DNA of 20,365 nucleotides from DASSKO01 sp035690425 (lineage in GTDB: Bacteria > Actinomycetota > Actinomycetes > Propionibacteriales > Nocardioidaceae), in NCBI GenBank assembly GCA_035690425.1, contig DASSKO010000059.1, positions 1 to 20,365 of the forward strand, in the 5' to 3' direction. The translations under genes and the position numbers were made by a program. The notes below the pieces were generated by a model that did no database searches, was not told the origin of the DNA, and saw only the letters and a program-made list of their open reading frames with translations. Shown piece after piece: positions 14,108 through 20,365 of the stretch (within the stretch, counting starts at the first letter, position 1; the number at the start of each line of letters is the position of its first letter).

Positions 14108-15427
14108 GTGCTGCAACCTGTCCGGCTGCTTCCTTCCGCCTTTCTCCTGGCCATCGCGGTCGGCAGCGTGCTGTTGATGCTGCCCGCGTCGCGCACTGGT
14201 GCCGAGGCGCCGTTCGTGATGCCGGCGCTGTTCACCGCGGTCTCTGCGGTGTGTGTCACCGGGCTGATCACGGTGGACACGGCGACGTTCTGGAGTCCCT
14301 TCGGGCAGGGGGTGATCCTGGCGCTGATCCAGATCGGCGGCTTCGGGATCATGACCTTGGCCACGATGCTCTCCCTCCTGGTCAGAGGGCGCCTGAGGCT
14401 ACGCACCCGGCTGGTGACGCAGGCCGAGACCCACACCCTCAACCTCGGTGAGGTGAGCAGCGTGGTCAAGCGGGTCGCGGCCATCATGGTGATCTGTGAG
14501 GCCGCCGTCGGCGTGGCCGTGACGGCTCGTTTCGGGCTCGCGTACGACGAGAAGTGGTCCACCGCACTGTGGCACGGCATGTTCCACGCGGTGTCGGCGT
14601 TCAACAACGCCGGTTTCGCGTTGTTCTCGGACAACCTGACCGATTTCGTCGGCGACGCATGGATCATGCTGCCACTGTGCGCGGCAGTGGTGCTGGGCGG
14701 CATCGGCTTCCCGGTGCTCATGGAGTTGCTCCGTACGGCCGGCCGGCCCGCCACCTGGACGGTGCACACCCGGATCACGGTGCTGGGGTCGGCCCTGCTG
14801 CTGACTGTCGGGACCGTGGCGTTCCTGGCGTTCGAGTGGGCCAATCCCGACACCATCGGCTCGTTGGGCTTCGGCGAAAAGCTGGTCGCCGGCGTCACCG
14901 GCGGCGTGATGCCACGCACCGCTGGGTTCAACACGGTCGACTACGCGATGGTCACGCCGGAGACCTCGGCCGTGACCACCGTACTAATGTTCATCGGCGG
15001 CGGCAGCGCGGGCACCGCGGGCGGGGTCAAGGTGACCACCTTCTTCCTGCTCGCATTCGTCATCTGGACCGAGGTCAGTGGAGAGCGGGACGTCACCGTG
15101 GGCCCCCGTTCGATCAGCGGGCAGACCCAGCGCCAGGCGCTGACCGTCGCGCTGTTGGGCGTGGCCGCGGTGGCCGCCGGAACACTGTCGATCCTGGTCC
15201 TCACCGACTTCCGGCTCGACGACGTCCTGTTCGAGGCCACCTCGGCGTTCGCGACCGTCGGTCTCTCCACCGGGATCACCCCCGAGCTGCCGCCCGCGGC
15301 TCAGCTCGTGCTGATGGTGTTGATGTTCGTCGGCCGGGTCGGCACGATCACGGTCGCGTCGGCGTTGGCGCTACGGAGCCGGCCCCGCCTGTACCGACTA
15401 CCCGAGGAGCGACCCATCGTTGGCTAG
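14108..15427 (+). CDS. ktrB: Potassium uptake protein, TrkH/KtrB family
   Basis: This 439-residue potassium-translocating subunit belongs to the SKT superfamily, in which four M1-P-M2 repeats surround the pore. The four filter regions are visible with the expected glycines: AVCVTGL (47-53), SAFNNAGF (163-170), MPRTAGFNT (268-276) and FATVGLST (381-388). The gate-loop sequence GGGSAGTAGGVK (297-308) and the pore Arg410 in FVGRVGTIT (407-415) are also present. The length fits KtrB, and the gene is paired with a separate KtrA, so sodium-coupled or ungated potassium uptake under osmotic or low-potassium stress is the likely job. The start is GTG and probably leaderless. Its stop overlaps the next gene's TTG by 8 bases, so the subunits are made together. 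It is distinct from the CeoB/TrkA genes expected beyond the left edge. Confidence 0.94.
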   Translation: MLQPVRLLPSAFLLAIAVGSVLLMLPASRTGAEAPFVMPALFTAVSAVCVTGLITVDTATFWSPFGQGVILALIQIGGFGIMTLATMLSLLVRGRLRLRTRLVTQAETHTLNLGEVSSVVKRVAAIMVICEAAVGVAVTARFGLAYDEKWSTALWHGMFHAVSAFNNAGFALFSDNLTDFVGDAWIMLPLCAAVVLGGIGFPVLMELLRTAGRPATWTVHTRITVLGSALLLTVGTVAFLAFEWANPDTIGSLGFGEKLVAGVTGGVMPRTAGFNTVDYAMVTPETSAVTTVLMFIGGGSAGTAGGVKVTTFFLLAFVIWTEVSGERDVTVGPRSISGQTQRQALTVALLGVAAVAAGTLSILVLTDFRLDDVLFEATSAFATVGLSTGITPELPPAAQLVLMVLMFVGRVGTITVASALALRSRPRLYRLPEERPIVG

Positions 15428-16118
15428 ACACAATGACCCCGCCGCAGACGCACACCAGCCGGTCCTGGTCGTCGGGCTCGGCCGCTTCGGCGGCGCGGTC
15501 GCCCAGTCCCTGGTGCGGCTTGGCCACGAGGTGCTCGCCGTCGACGACAATCCTGCCCTGGTGCGCAAGTGGGCGCACGAGCTCACCCACGTCGTCGAGG
15601 CCGACGGCACCGACGAGGACGCCCTGCGCCAGCTCGGCGCAGGCAGCTTCACCCGTGCCGTCGTGGGCATCGGCACCGACATCGAGGCCAGCGTGCTCAG
15701 CGTGCTGGCGCTCACCGAGATCGGTGTCGCTGACGTCTGGGCCAAGGCCATCACCGGCAAGCACGGGAAGATCCTCCAACGGGTCGGAGCGCGCCACGTC
15801 GTCTTCCCCGAGCACGCCATGGGAGAGCGCGTCGCACACGTGGTCACCGGATCGATGATCGACTACATCGAGTTCGACGACGGGTTCGCGATAGCCCGCA
15901 CCAGGTCGCCCAAGGAGGCGTTCGGCCGCACCCTCGCGGACTCGGCGCTGCGCACGAGGTACGGAGTCACGGTGGTCGGGGTGAAGCGCCCCGGGCTCGA
16001 CTTCACCTACGCACGCCCGGAGACCGAGGTACACGACCGTGACGAGCTCATCGTCTCCGGTCCTACCGAGAAGGTCCAACGCTTCTCCGCGCTGGCCGCA
16101 CAGCGCCGGTGGACCTAG
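15420..16118 (+). CDS. ktrA: Potassium uptake regulatory subunit, TrkA/KtrA family
   Basis: This 232-residue cytoplasmic RCK protein gates the KtrB channel in response to nucleotides. The N-terminal Rossmann domain has VLVVGLGRFGG (15-25) and the strand-2 acidic residues VDDN (41-44) expected for NAD(H) or ATP/ADP ligands. The middle contains AKAITGKHGKILQRVGARHV (108-127), typical of KtrA proteins. Residues 155-232 form the RCK_C (TrkA-C) domain with VTVVGVKRPG (183-192) and DRDELIVSG (206-214), which can bind c-di-AMP in other species. It starts at TTG 15420, preceded by GAGGAG (15404-15409), and overlaps the end of ktrB by 8 bases. It converges on priA with 48 bases between the stops. Confidence 0.93.
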   Translation: MARHNDPAADAHQPVLVVGLGRFGGAVAQSLVRLGHEVLAVDDNPALVRKWAHELTHVVEADGTDEDALRQLGAGSFTRAVVGIGTDIEASVLSVLALTEIGVADVWAKAITGKHGKILQRVGARHVVFPEHAMGERVAHVVTGSMIDYIEFDDGFAIARTRSPKEAFGRTLADSALRTRYGVTVVGVKRPGLDFTYARPETEVHDRDELIVSGPTEKVQRFSALAAQRRWT

Positions 16119-16133
16119 CGGACGGTCACCGAG

Positions 16134-16146
16134 CGCGGCATCCGCG
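16134..16146. terminator. Small hairpin between convergent ktrA and priA
   Basis: CGCGG (16134-16138) pairs with CCGCG (16142-16146) over a 3-base loop in the 48-base gap between two convergent genes. CCGCG can alternatively pair with CGCGG further on. There is no T-run. This is a possible but weak terminator. Confidence 0.3.
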
Positions 16147-16166
16147 ACGGCCGGCCCGCGGCTGGG

Positions 16167-18212
16167 CTAGGCAAGCTCGACCGGGTCGACGTGCACCCGC
16201 AGGTGGGGCAGCTTGCGCGCGCTGCGGGACGCCTGCAACTGCTTCAGCGCGGTGGACAGCGCAGCACCGCGGTCGCGCGGAACCCGGGCCACCAGCTGCG
16301 CCCGGTCCCCCAGCTGCGCTCTGCCCCCCAGCTGCCCGTCGTCGGCATCCAGTGGCAGCGGGCCGAGCACCTCTCCGCCGGCCGGGAGCTCCAGCGTGTC
16401 CAGCACCGCTGTCACCTCCTCGGCCGGGCCGCTGACGAGCGCCAGCCGAGCGGCCGGCGGCAGATGCGCCGAGGCCCGCTCGGCGAGCTCCCGGTCGGCG
16501 GCGCCCGAGGCGTCCCAGCGCACCAGTGCCTGCAGCACCGGCACCGCCGGGTCGCCGACCACGACGACGCGTCCGCCCTGCCCGGCCGGGCGGACCAGGG
16601 CGGCGGCGTTGAGCCACCTGCGCAGGGCCTCCTCCGGCGTACGCAGCCCGGGCCGGGACAGCGCGACCCAGCTGTCGAGGAGGAGCGCGGCCGCATAGCC
16701 GCCGTCGGCCACCGGCTCGGCACCGGGTGTGCTGACGACGAGCGCGGGCCCGCCGCCGACCCGCGCCTGCACGCGGCCGGCGGCAGAGCTGACGACCGGC
16801 ACCGAGGGGAACGCGCGTCCGACCTCCTCGGCGGTGCGCTCGGAGCCCACCACCGGCGCACGGAACCGATCGGCCCCGCAGTGCTCGCACCGCCAGTCCG
16901 CGGCGGCGCGCCCGCACCAGCCGCAGCCCGCGGTGTGGCGAGGGCCGCGCAGCGCCAGCGGCCCGTGACAGTGCCGGCACCGGGCCGGTTGCCGGCACCG
17001 GACACATGACAGCGTCGGCAGGTAGCCGCCTCGCGGCACCTGCACGAGCACCGGCCCTTCGGCCAGTGCCTCCCGCGCCACCTGGAACGCGCGAGGTGGC
17101 AGACGAGCGCCACGCGCGGCCGGGTCGCGCAGCTGCTCGGTGTCGGACTCGCCGGCGACGTGGACCCGCGGCGCGCCCGCCCGCACGGCCTCCCGCGCCG
17201 GTGCCAGCGACTCGGCCCAGCCCGACCGCACCAGCGCTGCGCCCTCCGCCGTACGCGCGAACCCGCCGACCAGCACCGCCGCCCGCTCCACGTAGGCCCG
17301 CTGTGTCAGCACCTCGCGGACGTGCGGGTACGGCGCCCGCTGCTCGGCGTGCAGGTCGTCACCGTCGTCCCAGACCACCAGCAGACCGAGCCGCTGCACC
17401 GGCGCGAAGGCCGCAGCGCGGGTGCCCGCCACGATGCTCGCGTCACCACGCAACACCCGCAGGAACGCACGGTAGCGGGGAGCGGGGCCGAGGTCGGCGG
17501 TGAGCGCGGTGGTGCGCGAGCCCAGGCCGCCGGCCCGCAGCACCTCGACGAGGCGGGTAACGTCGCGAGCGTCCGGCAGACAGACCAGCACGCCACGCCC
17601 ACTGCGCACCGTGGCCGCGGCCGACTCCAGCAGCGCCTGCTCCCACGGCACTCCCGGACAGGCCGTCCACACCGCGCGTGGCGACTCGCCGTGCTCGAGC
17701 CGGTCGACGAACGCCTGCCCGCCGGATACCGACGACCATGCCTGGCTGCCAGGGGCCACGACTGCGGGGTGCGCCCTCGGCTGCGGCGGCTCCTGCTCGA
17801 CCCGTGCGTGCCGCTTGGGCACGGCGAGCCGCAGCACGTCGTGGGTGGTTCCGGCATACCTCTCGGCGACGTCGCGGCAGAGTCGCTGCACGGCGGGGGT
17901 CAGGACCGCCTCGGACGAGACGACCCGGCGCAGCGGTGCGAGCCGGCCCGGGTGGCCCGATGACCCGACCCGCTCGATGACGTAGCCGTCGACCTCCTTA
18001 CCGGCGAACCGCACCTTGACCCGGCACCCGGGCACGCATGCCGCCGACTGGTCGGCGCTGACGAGGTAGTCGAACGGGCGGTCCAGGTGCGGGTGCGGAG
18101 TGCTGACCAGCACGCGGGCGACCGGCAGCTCCTCGGCGGCCCCGGGAGCTGCCGGCGGCTTGCTGCGCCGGATCCGCTCGCGGACGAGGGTCAGCTGCTC
18201 GTGCTCGGTCAC
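16167..18212 (-). CDS. priA: PriA-like primosomal protein N' (ATPase motifs degenerate)
   Basis: This 681-residue PriA homologue should act in replication restart. The N-terminal DNA-binding domain includes DRPFDYLVSADQ (44-55), VPGCRVKVRFAG (60-71) and EVDGYVIER (73-81). The helicase core is eroded: where Walker A should read GxTGSGKT the sequence is ACPGVPWEQ (184-192), and the DEEH Walker B is replaced by VVWDDGDDLH (279-288). Eight cysteines form the zinc-binding pairs C403/C406, C412/C415, C430/C433 and C442/C445. Loss of ATPase motifs with retention of the zinc module is known for actinobacterial PriA, so a structural role rather than helicase activity is likely. The start is GTG, with AGGA 8 bases upstream. 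It is the third gene of coaBC-metK-priA. Confidence 0.92.
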   Translation of the reverse strand: MTEHEQLTLVRERIRRSKPPAAPGAAEELPVARVLVSTPHPHLDRPFDYLVSADQSAACVPGCRVKVRFAGKEVDGYVIERVGSSGHPGRLAPLRRVVSSEAVLTPAVQRLCRDVAERYAGTTHDVLRLAVPKRHARVEQEPPQPRAHPAVVAPGSQAWSSVSGGQAFVDRLEHGESPRAVWTACPGVPWEQALLESAAATVRSGRGVLVCLPDARDVTRLVEVLRAGGLGSRTTALTADLGPAPRYRAFLRVLRGDASIVAGTRAAAFAPVQRLGLLVVWDDGDDLHAEQRAPYPHVREVLTQRAYVERAAVLVGGFARTAEGAALVRSGWAESLAPAREAVRAGAPRVHVAGESDTEQLRDPAARGARLPPRAFQVAREALAEGPVLVQVPRGGYLPTLSCVRCRQPARCRHCHGPLALRGPRHTAGCGWCGRAAADWRCEHCGADRFRAPVVGSERTAEEVGRAFPSVPVVSSAAGRVQARVGGGPALVVSTPGAEPVADGGYAAALLLDSWVALSRPGLRTPEEALRRWLNAAALVRPAGQGGRVVVVGDPAVPVLQALVRWDASGAADRELAERASAHLPPAARLALVSGPAEEVTAVLDTLELPAGGEVLGPLPLDADDGQLGGRAQLGDRAQLVARVPRDRGAALSTALKQLQASRSARKLPHLRVHVDPVELA
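16293..16328. repeat. 18-bp in-frame tandem duplication within priA
   Basis: Two 18-base units, CAGCTGCGCCCGGTCCCC (16293-16310) and CAGCTGCGCTCTGCCCCC (16311-16328), followed by a third partial copy beginning CAGCTGC, encode the repeated RAQL segments near residues 627-640 of the PriA-like protein. It lies in a surface loop of the C-terminal domain and keeps the frame. Confidence 0.6.
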
Positions 18213-18274
18213 AGGCCCGTCCTACCAGGCCGCGCCCCCGTCCGCCCGCAGCCGGGGCTGGGGACCGGCCGGCC

Positions 18275-19468
18275 TCAACCGCGTACGGCGGACTTCAGCA
18301 CCTCGGCGCGGTCGGTGCGCTCCCAGGTGAAGTCGGCGAGCTCACGGCCGAAGTGCCCGTAGGCGGCGGTCTGCGCGTAGATCGGTCGCAGCAGGTCGAG
18401 GTCGCGCACGATCGCCGCCGGGCGCAGGTCGAAGACCTCCAGAACCGCGCGCTCGATCGCGTCGACCGACACGGTCTCGGTGCCGAAGGTGTCGACATAG
18501 AACCCGACCGGGTGGGCCTTGCCGATGGCGTAGGCGACCTGGCACTCGCACCGAGACGCCAACCCGGCGGCGACGACGTTCTTGGCGACCCAGCGCATCG
18601 CGTAGGCAGCGGAACGGTCGACCTTCGACGGGTCCTTGCCGCTGAAGGCGCCGCCGCCGTGGCGGGCCATGCCACCGTAGGTGTCGATGATGATCTTGCG
18701 GCCGGTCAACCCTGCGTCGCCCATCGGGCCGCCGATCTCGAAGCGGCCGGTCGGGTTGACCAGCAGCCGGTAGTCGTCGTGCTCGACGTCGAAGCGCTCG
18801 AGCACCTCGTCGACCACGTGCTTCTTCACGTCCAGGGCCAGCATCGCGTCGAGGTCGATGTCGGCGGCGTGCTGGGTGGAGACCACCACGGTGTCGACCC
18901 GCACCGCGCGCTCACCGTCGTACTCGATCGTCACCTGGGTCTTGCCGTCGGGCCGCAGGTAGGGCATGGTGCCGTCCTTGCGTACGGCGGACAGGCGCTC
19001 CGAGAGCCGGTGCGCGATCGTGATCGGCAGCGGCATCAGCTCGGGCGTCTCGTCGGTCGCGTAACCGAACATCAGGCCCTGGTCGCCGGCGCCCTGCTTG
19101 TCGAGCGGGTCGGCCGAGCCTTCGCTGCGGGCCTCGTATCCGGCATCGATGCCGCCGGCGATGTCGGCCGACTGCGAGCCGATGGAGATCTGCACGCCGC
19201 AGGAGTTCCCGTCGAAACCCTTCTTCGACGAGTCGTAGCCGATCTCGAGCACCTTCGCCCGCACCAGAGCCGGGATGTCGGCCCACGCCTTGGTGGTCAC
19301 CTCGCCGGCGACCACGACGAGGCCGGTGGTCAGCAACGTCTCGACCGCCACCCGGCTGGCCGGGTCGTCCTTCAGCAGAGCGTCGAGGACGCAGTCGCTG
19401 ATCTGGTCAGCGATCTTGTCCGGGTGCCCCTCGGTGACCGACTCGGAGGTGAACAGGCGACGCGACAA
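18275..19468 (-). CDS. metK: S-adenosylmethionine synthase (methionine adenosyltransferase)
   Basis: The enzyme makes S-adenosylmethionine from methionine and ATP in the cytoplasm. The 397-residue protein is of standard length and carries GHPDK (14-18), GAGDQGLMFGYA (126-137), the phosphate-binding GGGAFSGKDPSKVDRSAAY (271-289) and the HPVGFYVDTFGT segment (319-330). The start is TTG at 19466-19468, giving the family N-terminus MSRRLFTSESVTEG. GGGAG-type ribosome binding (minus strand 19475-19479) lies 6 bases upstream. The nearby ATG at 19481 is in another frame. The gene lies 75 bases after coaBC and has its own -10-like box. The predicted leader of about 33 bases is too short for a SAM riboswitch. 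Confidence 0.97.
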   Translation of the reverse strand: MSRRLFTSESVTEGHPDKIADQISDCVLDALLKDDPASRVAVETLLTTGLVVVAGEVTTKAWADIPALVRAKVLEIGYDSSKKGFDGNSCGVQISIGSQSADIAGGIDAGYEARSEGSADPLDKQGAGDQGLMFGYATDETPELMPLPITIAHRLSERLSAVRKDGTMPYLRPDGKTQVTIEYDGERAVRVDTVVVSTQHAADIDLDAMLALDVKKHVVDEVLERFDVEHDDYRLLVNPTGRFEIGGPMGDAGLTGRKIIIDTYGGMARHGGGAFSGKDPSKVDRSAAYAMRWVAKNVVAAGLASRCECQVAYAIGKAHPVGFYVDTFGTETVSVDAIERAVLEVFDLRPAAIVRDLDLLRPIYAQTAAYGHFGRELADFTWERTDRAEVLKSAVRG

Positions 19469-19507
19469 GGTGAGCTCCCATGGTTTTGCGCGGACGTGGG
19501 TTCCGAC

Positions 19508-19513
19508 AGCCTA
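19508..19513 (-). promoter_or_regulatory. Putative -10 box for metK
   Basis: The minus strand reads TAGGCT, identical to the box upstream of sepH. Transcription would start near 19501, giving a leader of about 33 bases that contains the metK ribosome-binding site. No -35 is recognisable. Confidence 0.45.
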
Positions 19514-19543
19514 TCGTCCGTCCCACGCTTCGGTCCGGCGATC

Positions 19544-20365
19544 TCACCACGCCGGTGCGTCCGCGGCGTCCAGCCGGGCGAGCACCTGGTCCCAGACCAG
19601 GTGCGCCAGCGCCGCCTTGCTGCCATGCGCGACGGGGATCTGCGACCCGTCGGCGGCCAGGATCACGGCCTCGGTGTCCGGGCTGCCGAAGACCTTGCCG
19701 TGGCTGACATCGTTGACGACGAGCAGGTCGCAGCCCTTGCGCTCGAGCTTGGCGCGGGCGTGGGCGAGTACGTCGGCCTCGGCGTCACCGGTCTCCGCCG
19801 CGAAGCCGACGACCACGCTGCCGCAGCGGGGGCGGTCGTGCGCCAGGGTGGCCAGGATGTCGTCGTTCTGCACGAGCTCGAGCGGCCGGGGCGCGCCGCC
19901 GGCGGTCTTCTTGATCTTGTGCTCGGCACGCCGCGAGGGGCGGAAGTCGGCGGGGGCCGCGGCCATCACGACCGCGTCCGCCGTGCGCGCGGCGGACAGG
20001 ACCGCATCGCGCAGCTCGGCGGTGGACACGACCGGCACGACCTTCGCTCCTGCGGGGTCGGGCAGCGACACGTTCGCGGCCAGCAGCGTCACCTCGGCAC
20101 CGCGGGCGACTGCCGCGGCGGCCAGCGCGTAACCCTGCAGGCCCGACGAGCGGTTGCCGAGGTAGCGCACCGGGTCGAGGTGCTCCCTGGTGCCGCCGGC
20201 GCTGACCACGACGTGCCGCCCCGCGAGGTCCGGCGACCGCACGCCACGCAGGAGGACCTGCGCGGCCACGGCGAACAGCTCGGCAGCCTCGGGCAGTCGT
20301 CCCCTGCCGGTGTCGGCGCCGGTCAGCCGGCCGACGGCGGGCTCCACGACGACCGCATCACGCCC
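19544..20365 (-). CDS. coaBC: CoaBC, C-terminal phosphopantothenoylcysteine synthetase part (cut by window edge)
   Basis: The open frame runs to the right edge, so this is the last 273 residues of a protein normally about 400 long. The N-terminal flavin decarboxylase (CoaC) half is outside. The linker VVVEPAVGRLTGADTGRG marks the end of the CoaC half. The CoaB half couples 4'-phosphopantothenate to cysteine using CTP. Visible motifs are AGGTREHLDPVRYLGNRSSG, MAAAPADFRP, KIKK, NDDILATL, GFAAETGD, ARAKLERKGCDLLVVNDV and the terminal HGSK. The usual SSGK lysine reads Leu (codon at 20138-20140), and the common GGTREPLD proline is His. The rest of the domain is intact, without frameshift. It precedes metK and priA on the same strand. 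Confidence 0.94.
   Translation of the reverse strand, partial: GRDAVVVEPAVGRLTGADTGRGRLPEAAELFAVAAQVLLRGVRSPDLAGRHVVVSAGGTREHLDPVRYLGNRSSGLQGYALAAAAVARGAEVTLLAANVSLPDPAGAKVVPVVSTAELRDAVLSAARTADAVVMAAAPADFRPSRRAEHKIKKTAGGAPRPLELVQNDDILATLAHDRPRCGSVVVGFAAETGDAEADVLAHARAKLERKGCDLLVVNDVSHGKVFGSPDTEAVILAADGSQIPVAHGSKAALAHLVWDQVLARLDAADAPAW

Noticed and set aside
19469..19543. A possible SAM riboswitch in front of metK.
   Set aside because: The gap is only 75 bases and the inferred leader about 33 bases, too short for a SAM aptamer, and no fitting stems were seen.
1..20365. Possible mobile element, defence system or recently acquired island.
   Set aside because: No transposase, integrase, toxin-antitoxin, restriction or CRISPR feature was found. 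Composition and coding style look uniform and the gene order is typical of actinobacterial core genome.

Overview
The window is high-GC DNA of about 70% G+C with coding density near 97%. GTG and TTG starts are frequent, and ATGA/GTGA stop-start overlaps are common. The gene content is almost entirely actinobacterial: SepH, DUF3159, DUF3710, DUF3093, DUF4193, DUF4235, DUF5998, a PriA with eroded ATPase motifs, and a GNAT/acyl-CoA-synthetase fusion. A Nocardioidaceae-like (Propionibacteriales) host is my best guess from protein style, but it cannot be settled without a search. No mobile element, CRISPR array, tRNA, rRNA or prophage gene was seen. This is a conserved chromosomal housekeeping region.

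Left part (1-3797). A minus-strand operon runs dut, DUF3710, OB-fold protein, DUF3159, with each junction abutting, overlapping or within 14 bases. Across a short divergent gap lie DUF3093 and then DUF4235 on the plus strand. These converge on DUF4193 through a clear hairpin. From memory this matches the arrangement around dut in Mycobacterium tuberculosis (Rv2693c to Rv2701c), including the nearby suhB.

Middle part (3798-9523). hemH (coproporphyrin-type ferrochelatase) and suhB form a minus-strand pair with an ATGA overlap. sepH, the actinobacterial FtsZ-assembly regulator, diverges from hemH. It converges on a minus-strand, translationally coupled trio: DUF5998, a type I phosphodiesterase/alkaline-phosphatase-fold enzyme, and an SseA-type 3-mercaptopyruvate sulfurtransferase.

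Right-middle (9524-16118). A Pat-like lysine acetyltransferase (GNAT plus a degenerate NDP-forming acyl-CoA synthetase body) is divergent from an AMP-forming, medium-chain-type acyl-CoA synthetase. The synthetase carries the SGK lysine that such acetyltransferases modify in other bacteria, so the pair looks like a local enzyme-regulator module. It is followed by a KtrB/TrkH-type potassium translocating subunit and its KtrA/TrkA regulatory partner, overlapping by 8 bases.

Right end (16167-20365). On the minus strand are coaBC (cut by the right edge), metK and priA, a common actinobacterial order. The visible CoaB domain has Leu where most homologues have the conserved Lys of the SSGK motif.

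I found no clear new biological system. The best leads are the divergent acetyltransferase/acyl-CoA synthetase pair, the CoaB Lys-to-Leu change, a direct repeat just upstream of the potassium-transporter promoter, and the conserved cluster of unknown-function genes around dut.
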